Made by a program: the position numbers and the translations under genes | Part shown: one piece after another, positions 1-7,348 of the stretch | Layout: each line of letters opens with the position of its first letter | Numbering within the stretch: the first letter of the stretch is position 1 | NCBI GenBank assembly: GCA_903958285.1 | Contig: CAJBSR010000490.1 | Span: 1-19,959, forward strand | DNA length: 19,959 nucleotides | Source: an uncultured Sphingomonadales bacterium | GTDB taxonomy: Bacteria > Pseudomonadota > Alphaproteobacteria > Sphingomonadales > Sphingomonadaceae | Direction of reading: 5' to 3' | Notes under the pieces: generated by a model | The model's input: the letters and a program-made list of their open reading frames with translations, nothing else | Database searches by the model: none | Told to the model about the DNA's origin: nothing

Positions 1-758
1 CCTGCTGCCAAGGCGAAGATAAGGAAAGCGCGATTGGACAGCGACTCTTTGATTTCTCCAAAGGCATGGCCGACACTCGTCGGGACCGGGCGGGCATCGG
101 GTAGACGCGCCATCCGCTTGTGCTGCCCCGCTGCCGACAACAGCACGGTCAGCGCAATGAGCAGCCCGCCGAAGAGCCCGTAATTCCAATAGCCCTCAGG
201 GTTGAGTTGGCCAACGGCATGTCCCGCATCGGGCTTAAGAAACACACCATAAGCCAGAAACAGCATCAGCAGCCCGCCGCCCCAGGCGAACAGATAGCGG
301 AACCGCATCAGCCCCGTCCGCTCATCATAATCGCGGGTGAGTTCAGGCACGAGCGCAACGGAGGGGACTTCGCAGCAGGAGACGAGCGCGCGGACCAGAA
401 CCGCCGTGGAGACGAGATAAAGGAAGAGGTGCCCATGCGCGCCTTCGGGCGGCGACCAAAGCAACAGCCAGGCAAAGCCGAGCGGTATCGGCGCGATGTA
501 AAGCCAGGGCAGGCGCTTGCCCCAGCGCGTATAGGTCCGGTCGCTCATATGCCCGACAATGGGGTCGATAAATGCGTCGATGAACAGCGCGAGCATGAGC
601 GCTGCTGAAACCAACGTCGCCTCCAGCCCCAACACCTGATTGTAAAACAGGAGGAGGAAGGTCGAAAAGCCGTTGTCTTTTACGCCATAGGCAATGCTGC
701 CCATGCCGTGGACAAGCTTCAGCCTGAGCGGGAGCTTGTCCTCAACTGGGGGGCTCAT
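1..758 (-). CDS. GPH/MelB-type MFS transporter, N-terminal part (cut by window start)
   Basis: The reading frame begins at the ATG complementary to 756-758 and stays open to base 1, giving 252 residues of a protein that is normally about 450 residues; the C-terminal half lies outside the window. Residues near 18-30 (HGMGSIAYGVKDNG) and the segment DAFIDPIVGHMSDRTYTRWGKR at about 61-82, with Asp61 and Asp65 placed like the cation-binding aspartates of MelB, are typical of the glycoside-pentoside-hexuronide family (MFS_2). Hydrophobic stretches near 33-60, 84-95, 105-125, 155-172 and 190-208 are likely membrane helices. The start overlaps the stop of the upstream SDR by 4 bp (ATGA), so the two are probably translationally coupled. 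The transported compound cannot be inferred; its place beside acyl-CoA genes suggests uptake of an organic acid, glycoside or conjugate rather than proving it. Confidence 0.85.
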   Translation of the reverse strand, partial: MSPPVEDKLPLRLKLVHGMGSIAYGVKDNGFSTFLLLFYNQVLGLEATLVSAALMLALFIDAFIDPIVGHMSDRTYTRWGKRLPWLYIAPIPLGFAWLLLWSPPEGAHGHLFLYLVSTAVLVRALVSCCEVPSVALVPELTRDYDERTGLMRFRYLFAWGGGLLMLFLAYGVFLKPDAGHAVGQLNPEGYWNYGLFGGLLIALTVLLSAAGQHKRMARLPDARPVPTSVGHAFGEIKESLSNRAFLIFALAA

Positions 759-1600
759 CCTTGCGGCGCATCCACATAGGCCTGCAAGGCGTCGAACAGG
801 CCGGGCGCTTCTGGGTTCCAGCTGTGCGGCTGGCCCGTCGTGATGCCGCCATCGACGACGAAGTGCGCGCCGGTGATGAAGCCCGCTTCCTTGGACGCAA
901 GGAAGGCGACCATATTCGCAATGTCATCAGGGCGGCCGCCGCGCTTCACCGGCTGGGTGTGGTTGGAGATTTCCCAGATGATCTTGTTCGCTTCGTCGCG
1001 CCTTTCCTCTGGCACGTCCATCGATGACGCAAAGATGTTGGTCTGGATGAAGCCGGGGCAGATCGCATTCATGCGGATATTGTGTTTGGCCAGATCAGTC
1101 GCGCCGACCTTCGTCAGGTGGATGACGGCGCCTTTGGCAACCGCATAAGCCGTCGGCGAATAGCCCGCGCCCAAGCCTGCAACGCTGGCTGTGTTGACGA
1201 TGGCGGCGCCTTCACGGCCGATCATGTGGGGCACGGCATAACGCACGCCCATCGCAACAGACCGCAACAGCAGGTCCATCGTCCGGTCCCAGCCTTCAGG
1301 CTCGATTTCTTCGATGGGGGCCTTGTCGCCACCGGCGCCCGCATTGTTGAACACGACGTCGATGCCGCCCGTTTTCTCCGCGGCGAAATCCATCAGCGCC
1401 TTGATGTCGGCAGTGTTGCACACATCGGTGTGCTTGAAGAAGATTTTGCCATTGGACGTCGCGGCCAGTTCCTCGCCACCCGCAGCGTCAATGTCGCCTG
1501 CGATGACGGTGGCGCCTTCCGACGCGAACAGCAGGCAGGTCGCCTTGCCAATGCCCGATGCGGCGCCTGTGATGACGACCGTTTTGCCTGCGAATCTCAT
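755..1600 (-). CDS. SDR-family NAD(P)-dependent oxidoreductase
   Basis: This is a classical short-chain dehydrogenase of 281 residues, slightly longer than the usual 250 because of a C-terminal tail. It shows the cofactor motif TGAASGIG at 11-18, an acidic residue after the second strand (GDID near 35-38) that favours NAD(H), NNAG at 85-88, catalytic Ser139 and Tyr152-x3-Lys156, and PG at 182-183. It should oxidise a hydroxy group or reduce a ketone on a small lipid, steroid, terpenoid or acyl-CoA intermediate; the substrate is unknown. The start has a good ribosome site, AGGAGAGAG just upstream on the minus strand. It is the first gene of a leftward pair with the transporter (4-bp overlap) and is divergent from the acyl-CoA dehydrogenase pair across a 153-bp spacer that contains a candidate operator. 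Confidence 0.9.
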   Translation of the reverse strand: MRFAGKTVVITGAASGIGKATCLLFASEGATVIAGDIDAAGGEELAATSNGKIFFKHTDVCNTADIKALMDFAAEKTGGIDVVFNNAGAGGDKAPIEEIEPEGWDRTMDLLLRSVAMGVRYAVPHMIGREGAAIVNTASVAGLGAGYSPTAYAVAKGAVIHLTKVGATDLAKHNIRMNAICPGFIQTNIFASSMDVPEERRDEANKIIWEISNHTQPVKRGGRPDDIANMVAFLASKEAGFITGAHFVVDGGITTGQPHSWNPEAPGLFDALQAYVDAPQG

Positions 1601-1695
1601 GTCTCTCTCCTATGTCTTTGGGCGTCATCCTGTCTGGCGGAAGCAGCTTGGTCAACGCGTTCGGCACTTCCCTTACGGAAAGCATGGTCTCCAAG

Positions 1696-1711
1696 TTGAC
1701 GCTTGCGTAAA
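1696..1711. promoter_or_regulatory. Candidate operator, copy 1 (divergent SDR / acyl-CoA dehydrogenase spacer)
   Basis: The 16-mer TTGACGCTTGCGTAAA is an imperfect palindrome with 12 of 16 positions symmetric (ACGC-TT-GCGT core). It ends 42 nt before the ATG at 1754. Related 16-mers lie at 7289-7304 and 13158-13173 at almost the same distance from rightward start codons. From memory it resembles the ACGT-WW-ACGT palindromes of MerR-family LiuR-type regulators of acyl-CoA catabolism; that assignment is inference. Confidence 0.6.
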
Positions 1712-1753
1712 GCCGCGCTGCCGACTTAGACAGGGCACTCGAAATAGGAGACG

Positions 1754-2917
1754 ATGATGACAGATCTCGAAACCTTCCGGAAGGAAGCCCGTTCTTGGTT
1801 GGAAGCAAATTGCCCGCCCGAAATGCGTCAGCCCGTTAAGGCGGATGACGACGTTTGCTGGGGTGGCCGCAACTGGGTGTTTTCGTCTCCGGCGCAAAAA
1901 CAATGGCTGGATGTCATGGCGGCCAAGGGCTGGACGGTTCCTGACTGGCCTGTTGCCTATGGCGGCGGTGGCCTTTCACCGGAACAGACTAAGGCCCTGC
2001 GGCAGGAAATGGCAAAGCTCAATTGCCGGTCTCCGCTCAACAGCTTCGGCATCTGGATGCTTGGCCCCGCACTTCTGAAATTCGGTACCGAAGAACAAAA
2101 GCTTCACTATCTCCCCCAGATCGCGCGCGGTGAAATCCGCTGGTGCCAAGGCTATTCGGAACCGGGCTCTGGTTCCGACCTCGTCTCGCTCCAGACCTTT
2201 GGCGAAGACAAGGGCGATCATTGGGTCGTCAACGGCCAGAAAATCTGGACGAGCTATGCCGACAAAGCCGACTGGATCTTCTGCCTTGTCCGCACCAACA
2301 AGGAAGACAAATATCAGGGCATCAGCTTCCTGTTGTTTGATATGACGACACCCGGTGTGACGACCAAGCCGATCCTCCTGATCTCCGGCGCTTCGCCCTT
2401 CTGCGAAACCTTCTTCGACAATGTGGCCGTGCCCAAGCACCAAATCGTTGGCGAACTCAATCGTGGTTGGGATGTCGCCAAATATCTGCTCGGGCATGAG
2501 CGCGAGATGATCTCCGGCATGGGCGGCGACGGTGGCATGGCCTCGCTCGGCTCCTTCTACGCCGATGTGCTGGCCGACAACCCCGTGCTGCGCGCAGAAA
2601 TGGCGATGTTTGAGGTCGAAAACCTCGCCTTCCGCGCCCATTCCGAACGCTTCATGGATGAATGGAAGACCGGTCGGGCACACCCCGCCTATTCCAACCT
2701 TATGAAATATGTCGGGACCGAACTGAACAAGTCGCGCCACGAACTCGTGATGGCGGCCGGTGGCTCGGATGCGCTGGAATGGGAAAGTGCCCGCACCAAT
2801 GGCGGCGCCCGTCCGCGCGCCTGGTTGCGCACCAAAGCCAACAGCATCGAAGGCGGGACGAGCGAGGTCATGCTCAACGTCGTCTCCAAACGCATTCTCG
2901 AAATGCCGGGGGCCTGA
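1754..2917 (+). CDS. Acyl-CoA dehydrogenase family protein, alpha-type subunit
   Basis: This flavoprotein should introduce an alpha-beta double bond into an acyl-CoA. Up to 387 residues contain the N-terminal helical domain, the FAD/substrate motif YSEPGSGSDL at 134-143, NGQKIWTS at 160-167 and, near the end, SIEGGTSEVM at 364-373. Compared with MCAD (IYEGT, catalytic Glu376) the Glu sits one place earlier (Glu366), as in many FadE-like enzymes with IGGGT, so the catalytic base is not certain. ATG codons occur at 1754 and 1757; GGAG at 1747-1750 lies only 3 nt from the first and 6 nt from the second, so 1757 may be the true start. It is the first gene of a rightward run and is followed after 3 nt by a second, dissimilar acyl-CoA dehydrogenase, suggesting a heteromeric enzyme. 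Confidence 0.93.
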   Translation: MMTDLETFRKEARSWLEANCPPEMRQPVKADDDVCWGGRNWVFSSPAQKQWLDVMAAKGWTVPDWPVAYGGGGLSPEQTKALRQEMAKLNCRSPLNSFGIWMLGPALLKFGTEEQKLHYLPQIARGEIRWCQGYSEPGSGSDLVSLQTFGEDKGDHWVVNGQKIWTSYADKADWIFCLVRTNKEDKYQGISFLLFDMTTPGVTTKPILLISGASPFCETFFDNVAVPKHQIVGELNRGWDVAKYLLGHEREMISGMGGDGGMASLGSFYADVLADNPVLRAEMAMFEVENLAFRAHSERFMDEWKTGRAHPAYSNLMKYVGTELNKSRHELVMAAGGSDALEWESARTNGGARPRAWLRTKANSIEGGTSEVMLNVVSKRILEMPGA

Positions 2918-2920
2918 TCC

Positions 2921-4057
2921 ATGGGACTTTACCACACCGAAGATCAGGCGATGCTGAAAGACAGCGTTGCGCCTTTCCTTGCCGAAAACGGATCGATCAA
3001 GCAGTTGCGCTCTTTGCGAGACAGCAACGACGCCACTGGCTTTGCACGTGATCTCTGGTCGCAATTTGCGGAGATGGGCCTGAACGGCATCCTGATTCCC
3101 GAAGCGGAAGGCGGGCTTGGCCTTGGCCATGTTGAAGCCGGCATCGTGCTTGAAGAAATTGGCCGCAACCTGACGCAGTCGCCGTTCCTGTCGACTGCGG
3201 TTGCCGCCGTTGAAGCCCTGAGATCGGCAAGTGCGGACATTCGCGGGCAGTGGTTCCCCAAAATCGCCGGCGGTGAGGCGGTGATCGGCCTCGCGCTGGA
3301 GGAAGGTAAGAAGCACAATCCGGCGGCGACTGCGCTTAAGGCGGAACGTTCGGGCAATGGCTTTAAGCTGACTGGCGCAAAGACCTTTGTCGTCCATGGC
3401 CATGTGGCGGACCTATTGCTCGTATCGGCGCGAACGGCAGGGGCGGCGGGCGAAGAAGCAGGCATCACGCTGTTCGCCGTACCGCGCGATGCGGCCGGGC
3501 TGACGGCCGAGGCAGACCGTCTGGTCGATTCGTCCATGTCTGCCCGCATCACTTTAGATGGCGTGCAGGTCGATGCCGATGCCGTCATTGGAGAGGTTGA
3601 TGCCGGTTGGGCGCCCCTCACCGCACTGCTCAACGCCGGACGTCTGGGCGCTTCGGCAGAGCTGGTTGGCGTCGGTACCGGCGCGATGGACATGACGTTC
3701 GATTACCTCAAACAGCGCAAGCAGTTTGGGAAGGTCATCGGCGAGTTTCAGGCGCTGCAGCACCGCGCCGCGCATCTTTATGGTGAGATGGAAGGCGCGC
3801 GTTCGATTGTACTTAAGGCGCAGCACATGCTCGACGATGGCGATCCGCGTGGAGAGATGTTCGTCTCTGCCGCCAAGGCCAAGGCGGCCAAGTCCACCAA
3901 CCTTGCGGTGCGTGAAGGTGTGCAGATGCATGGCGGCATGGGGATGACCGACGCCTATGACATCGGCCTTTACATGAAGCGCGACCGTGCGCTGAACGAA
4001 GTGTTTGGCGACCTTTATTTCCACGCCGACAAGCTGGCGAAGATGAACGGATATTGA
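2921..4057 (+). CDS. Acyl-CoA dehydrogenase family protein, beta-type subunit
   Basis: The protein has 378 residues and the acyl-CoA dehydrogenase fold. Visible landmarks are FxxxGLNGILIPEAEGGLGLG in the N-terminal domain, the central beta domain, DYLKQRKQFGKVIGEFQALQ in the C-terminal helices, and QMHGGMGMTD at 335-344. The usual YEGTSEIQ loop is absent: the chain runs RALNEVFGDLYFHADKL at the end, with Phe where MCAD has its catalytic Glu. Such divergent copies are typically partners of an adjacent subunit in alpha2-beta2 acyl-CoA dehydrogenases known from steroid side-chain degradation. The 3-nt spacing from the upstream dehydrogenase gene and the 1-nt overlap with the downstream SDR (TGATG) put it in the middle of a tightly coupled operon. 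Whether this subunit is catalytically active on its own cannot be told from the sequence. Confidence 0.92.
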   Translation: MGLYHTEDQAMLKDSVAPFLAENGSIKQLRSLRDSNDATGFARDLWSQFAEMGLNGILIPEAEGGLGLGHVEAGIVLEEIGRNLTQSPFLSTAVAAVEALRSASADIRGQWFPKIAGGEAVIGLALEEGKKHNPAATALKAERSGNGFKLTGAKTFVVHGHVADLLLVSARTAGAAGEEAGITLFAVPRDAAGLTAEADRLVDSSMSARITLDGVQVDADAVIGEVDAGWAPLTALLNAGRLGASAELVGVGTGAMDMTFDYLKQRKQFGKVIGEFQALQHRAAHLYGEMEGARSIVLKAQHMLDDGDPRGEMFVSAAKAKAAKSTNLAVREGVQMHGGMGMTDAYDIGLYMKRDRALNEVFGDLYFHADKLAKMNGY

Positions 4058-4851
4058 TGATGGATATTACAAAGCTGTTTTCGCTTGAGGGCCGCGTGGC
4101 GTTGATCACCGGCGGGTCGAAGAACCTTGGCAAACACATTGCCGAAGGCTTCATCGCGCAAGGGGCGAAGGTCTACATCACTTCGCGCAAGGCGGACTCG
4201 TGCAACGAAACGGCGGCTGAACTCGGGCCCAACTGCATCCCGCTGCCGATGGACGTTTCCTCGGTGGAAGGCTGCAAGGCGCTGGCGGCGGCTTTTGCCG
4301 AACGTGAAGAAAAGCTCGACATCCTCGTCAACAATGCCGGTGCTGCATGGGGTGCGCCGTTTGAGGATTTCCCCGAAGTGGGCTGGGACAAGGTGATGGA
4401 CCTCAACGTCAAAGGCCCCTTCTTCCTCACGCAGGCGCTCTATCCGCAGCTGAAGGCCGCCGCGTCCAAAGGGCAGCCGGCCAAGGTCATCAACATCGGG
4501 TCGATTGACGGCATCCGGTTGAACCCTTGGGAAACGTATAGCTATCACGCGTCCAAGGCGGCGATCCTGTATCTGACGAAGCGCATGGCAGCGCGCCTCA
4601 TTCAGGACCAGATCAACGTCACGGCCATCGCGCCGGGTGCCTTTGCTTCCGACATGAACCGCGCGGCGCGCGATCATGCTGATGCTGTTGCCCAGAACAT
4701 CCCGAACAAGCGGATTGGTGTTGCGGAAGACATGGCAGCGGCCGCCATCTTCCTCGCCAGCAATGCCGGCAATTATGTGGTTGGCGATACGATCACCGTC
4801 GACGGCGGTGTGGCGCACGCCAACATTGGTTCTGGCGGCATCGACGCATGA
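4057..4851 (+). CDS. SDR-family oxidoreductase (3-oxoacyl reductase / RhlG-like)
   Basis: The protein has 264 residues and is a classical SDR with TGGSKNLG at 18-25, NNAG at 92-95, catalytic Ser149, and Tyr163-x3-Lys167 in YSYHASKAA, followed by APGAF and a C-terminal VDGG. Arg44 after the second strand (ITSRK) suggests a preference for NADP(H). The general look recalls RhlG-like 3-oxoacyl reductases, but the substrate is not determined; in this operon it would fit oxidation or reduction of a hydroxyacyl/oxoacyl-CoA. An in-frame TTG at 4054 is also possible, but the ATG at 4057 (or the adjacent one at 4060) is chosen because it overlaps the upstream TGA in the common TGATG arrangement. Its own stop overlaps the next start by 4 bp (ATGA). 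Confidence 0.92.
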   Translation: MMDITKLFSLEGRVALITGGSKNLGKHIAEGFIAQGAKVYITSRKADSCNETAAELGPNCIPLPMDVSSVEGCKALAAAFAEREEKLDILVNNAGAAWGAPFEDFPEVGWDKVMDLNVKGPFFLTQALYPQLKAAASKGQPAKVINIGSIDGIRLNPWETYSYHASKAAILYLTKRMAARLIQDQINVTAIAPGAFASDMNRAARDHADAVAQNIPNKRIGVAEDMAAAAIFLASNAGNYVVGDTITVDGGVAHANIGSGGIDA

Positions 4852-5978
4852 GCGTGCAGGGGTTCGCGCAAGACCGCTTCGCAGGTGTGAAGGAGGTTCT
4901 TGCCGCGAACCTCGCCAGCGGCGCCGATATCGGCGCCTCCTTCTGCGCCACGATTGATGGGGAAACTGTCGTCTATATATGGGGCGGCCATGCCGACACG
5001 GAGAAGACCCGGCCTTGGCAATCCGACACGATCATCAACGTCTATTCGACGACGAAGACGATGACCGCGCTAACCGCGCTATTGCTGGCCGACCGGGGGG
5101 CGATCGACTTCGCCAAGCCTGTTGCGCACTATTGGCCGGAATTTGCAGCCAACGGCAAAGCGGATGTGACAGTCGCCCATTTGATGAGCCATTCGGCCGG
5201 ACTGTCCGGATGGAAGGAGCCGATTCAAAAGTCCGATTTTTACGATTGGGACAAGTGCACCAGTCTGCTCGCCGCTCAGGCGCCCTTTTGGGAACCCGGC
5301 ACCCAGCCAGGCTATCACGCTGTTACCCAGGGTTATTTGGTGGGTGAAGTCGTCCGCCGTGTGACGGGCAAATCGCTTGGCACGGTGTTTCGGGAAGAGA
5401 TTGCCGAACCCATGGGCGCTGATTTCCATATCGGGCTGCCGTCATCCGAAGATCATCGTGTGGCCGATCTTTTGCCGCCGCCGCCTTCGGCCGCCGTTGG
5501 AGCGGACGGGCCTTCGGATCTGGTAAAGAATATGGCGATGAACCCCGGCATTGACGTGCTCGAAACGCGCACGCGCGCCTGGCGCGGAGCTGAGATTCCG
5601 GCGGCGGGTGGCACAGGCAATGCGCGGTCGGTCGCGGAGATCCACACAATCCTTGCCAATGGTGGGATGGCCAAGGGCAAGCGCTTCCTGTCTGAAGCGG
5701 GATGCCGCAAACTACTGGAGTGTCAGGTGGAGGGCACCGACCTCATCCTCGGCATTCCGGTCCGTTTTGGCCTTGGCTTTGGCCTATCCGGTGGGATGAC
5801 GCCGCTGCCCAATGAGAGTTGCTGTTACTGGGGCGGTTATGGCGGATCGATCATCATCATCGATATGCAGAACCGCGCGACCTACAGCTATGTCATGAAC
5901 AAGATGGAGGGCACGACGTCTGGTGATGTGCGCGGCTTCGGTCTGGTGATGGCGGTCATGCAGGCCATGGCGGCCTGA
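4848..5978 (+). CDS. Beta-lactamase-fold serine hydrolase (class C / EstB-like esterase)
   Basis: The protein has 376 residues of the Beta-lactamase (PF00144) type. The nucleophile motif SxxK is Ser67-Thr-Thr-Lys70 in NVYSTTKTMTAL. The second motif appears as Tyr156-His-Ala in PGYHAVTQG, in place of the YxN of true class C enzymes, and WGGYGG at 328-333 takes the place of the KTG motif. These changes point to an esterase, lactonase or amidase rather than an antibiotic-degrading enzyme. No signal peptide is visible, so it is probably cytoplasmic, which also argues against a periplasmic beta-lactamase. It overlaps the SDR stop by 4 bp, so it is part of the same acyl-CoA operon and might open a lactone or cleave an ester on the catabolised molecule (inference). 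Confidence 0.88.
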   Translation: MSVQGFAQDRFAGVKEVLAANLASGADIGASFCATIDGETVVYIWGGHADTEKTRPWQSDTIINVYSTTKTMTALTALLLADRGAIDFAKPVAHYWPEFAANGKADVTVAHLMSHSAGLSGWKEPIQKSDFYDWDKCTSLLAAQAPFWEPGTQPGYHAVTQGYLVGEVVRRVTGKSLGTVFREEIAEPMGADFHIGLPSSEDHRVADLLPPPPSAAVGADGPSDLVKNMAMNPGIDVLETRTRAWRGAEIPAAGGTGNARSVAEIHTILANGGMAKGKRFLSEAGCRKLLECQVEGTDLILGIPVRFGLGFGLSGGMTPLPNESCCYWGGYGGSIIIIDMQNRATYSYVMNKMEGTTSGDVRGFGLVMAVMQAMAA

Positions 5979-6004
5979 AGAAACAAACAAAAGGGGAGAG
6001 AAAC

Positions 6005-6394
6005 ATGGATATGGTCGCACGGGTTTTGGTTGGCATCATGGCGCTGTTTTTTGGCGCAATGGGCGCTGGCTTCTGGCTGAATCTGGAAACGCAGGCCGCC
6101 ACTTTCGGCCTGCAGGGCGCTGTAGAAGCATCGAACCTTATCGGACGCGTCAGCGTGCGGGCAGACTTTGGGTCCTTCTTCCTGACCATCGGCATCCTAT
6201 GTGGCTATGCCGTCTGGAAGCGCAGCGGCAGCGCGGCGGTTGGCGCGGCGCTCCTGTTTGGCATCGCGCTTCTTGGTCGCCTCGTTTCGATTGCCCTTGA
6301 TGGCCCCGCACCGGGCGGCACGCCACCGATGGTGATTGAAGCGGTTTGCGTGGCGATCCTGCTCTGGGCGCGGAGTGTCTGGAAGAAGGCCTAG
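6005..6394 (+). CDS. Small integral membrane protein, DUF4345-like
   Basis: The protein has 129 residues, mostly hydrophobic, with four likely membrane helices near 5-25, 52-70, 77-97 and 108-125. The conserved-looking stretch GRVSVRADFGSFFL followed by a later GRLVSIALDG matches my memory of the DUF4345 family of uncharacterised membrane proteins. A strong ribosome site (AAAGGGGAGAG) lies 5-12 nt upstream. It follows the serine hydrolase by 26 bp and is probably the last gene of the rightward run. Its stop codon TAG at 6392-6394 lies inside CTAG, whose other strand supplies the stop of the convergent thioesterase gene. Function unknown. Confidence 0.8.
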   Translation: MDMVARVLVGIMALFFGAMGAGFWLNLETQAATFGLQGAVEASNLIGRVSVRADFGSFFLTIGILCGYAVWKRSGSAAVGAALLFGIALLGRLVSIALDGPAPGGTPPMVIEAVCVAILLWARSVWKKA

Positions 6395-6786
6395 CCCCGG
6401 CTTCGGTCCAGCATCACGTTGATCTGGGCCATCGCCACAGGCTTTTCGATGTCATCCTGCCAGGCAATGGCTTCGATATTGGCAATCCGCTTGCCGAGCC
6501 GTTCGATGGTTGCCCGCGCATAGGTCGTCATTTCAACAGCACCGCGCATATAGGTGGCGGTGACGTTGACGGGTTTGATGACCGGCCGGTCATCCTCCCC
6601 CAGCGCTTCTGACAGTGTCGCATAGGCCACTGTCTCCAGAAGACCGGCGAGCGCACCTCCGTGCACAAATCCGGGGCGACCGCGCACGCCATCGCTATAG
6701 GGCATGGCGATGACCAAGCGTCCGTCTGCGTCGCGTTGCTCTTCAAAGCCCATTGTCTGGGCGTAGGGCGAAAATGATGTTTTCAT
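6391..6786 (-). CDS. PaaI-family hotdog thioesterase
   Basis: This 131-residue single hotdog domain contains GFVHGGALAGLLETVAYATL at 39-58, with His42-Gly-Gly and Glu51 in the positions of the PaaI/YbgC-like HGGxxxxLxE active site. The protein should hydrolyse acyl-CoA thioesters in the cytoplasm, either releasing product or freeing CoA when the pathway stalls. Its ATG overlaps the TGA of the upstream thioesterase gene by 4 bp (ATGA), so the two hotdog proteins are co-translated and could form a hetero-oligomer, since hotdog proteins work as dimers or tetramers. It ends in a 4-bp convergent overlap with the DUF4345-like gene. Confidence 0.88.
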   Translation of the reverse strand: MKTSFSPYAQTMGFEEQRDADGRLVIAMPYSDGVRGRPGFVHGGALAGLLETVAYATLSEALGEDDRPVIKPVNVTATYMRGAVEMTTYARATIERLGKRIANIEAIAWQDDIEKPVAMAQINVMLDRSRG

Positions 6787-7220
6787 GCGCTTGCCGTAAA
6801 GAAATAGGTGCCGGCCACATGGGCGATCGGCTTTTCTGGGTCTCCATCATGGGCGTGGCCACGGATGAAAGCGATGGATTTAGTCACGTGATAGCATTCG
6901 CCATGCCCGATCACGGTGTTGCCGGGACGCGCGGGGCGAAGATAATCGATTCGTAGATCGAGTGTGGCCTGCGGTTGGAACGTCCCTGTTTTCAGCCAGA
7001 TAGACAGGCTGGTCGCCATGTCCATCAGCGTGAAAATCGGCCCCGAGGCAAGGATGCCTGAGGCGGTATCGGTCACCAATGTCTCGCTATAGGGCAACGC
7101 GAGCTCACACCAGCCCTGCCCATGTGCGTGATAACGCGTTCCAATCAACTTGTTATGGCCATTTTTCGACATGGTCTGGATCAGACGTGCCGGATCAAAT
7201 TCGGGCGGAAACTCATTCAT
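6783..7220 (-). CDS. PaaI-family hotdog thioesterase, atypical active-site loop
   Basis: The protein has 145 residues from the chosen ATG. The open frame extends further upstream to about 7343, but that would run through the candidate operator and the divergent promoter. The start at MNEFPPEFD is preferred although its ribosome site is weak (GGAG lies about 12 nt upstream). The hotdog core is visible in CELALPYSETLVTDTASGILASGPIFTLMDMATS and later LRIDYLRPARPGNTV. Asp67 (TLMD) stands where PaaI enzymes keep their acidic residue, but the usual His-Gly-Gly is replaced by Ser59-Gly-Pro, so catalysis may be altered or the protein may act with its partner. It is the first gene of a two-gene leftward unit and is divergent from the acyl-CoA synthetase gene. 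Confidence 0.82.
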   Translation of the reverse strand: MNEFPPEFDPARLIQTMSKNGHNKLIGTRYHAHGQGWCELALPYSETLVTDTASGILASGPIFTLMDMATSLSIWLKTGTFQPQATLDLRIDYLRPARPGNTVIGHGECYHVTKSIAFIRGHAHDGDPEKPIAHVAGTYFFTASA

Positions 7221-7288
7221 GCGCCGCAGTTCACTCCACTTGCTCGGGCGTTCCCTGTGAAGGACGCCAGTTGCTTTTGTCTTTGGGC

Positions 7289-7304
7289 CTAACGTAAACG
7301 TAAA
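7289..7304. promoter_or_regulatory. Candidate operator, copy 2 (divergent thioesterase / acyl-CoA synthetase spacer)
   Basis: The 16-mer CTAACGTAAACGTAAA carries two ACGT half-sites separated by AA, and its right flank AAAGC is shared with copy 1. It ends 44 nt before the ATG at 7349. Twelve of the 18 bases from 7289 to 7306 match copy 1 at 1696-1713. It is probably a regulatory site for the divergent pair. Confidence 0.6.
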
Positions 7305-7348
7305 GCATAAAGAATCGAACAAAATTCGAGAGAGGACCGTCACCCGCC

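Noticed and set aside
120..608. A 162-codon plus-strand frame at the window start.
   Set aside because: It is antisense to the GPH-type transporter, which reads through to the window edge with clear membrane helices and family motifs.
1976..3403. A 475-codon minus-strand open frame.
   Set aside because: It is antisense to both acyl-CoA dehydrogenases, shows no family motif and has the composition of a shadow frame.
4848..5978. The serine hydrolase as a class C antibiotic beta-lactamase.
   Set aside because: There is no signal peptide, the YxN and KTG motifs are changed, and it overlaps catabolic genes; an esterase-type role is more likely.
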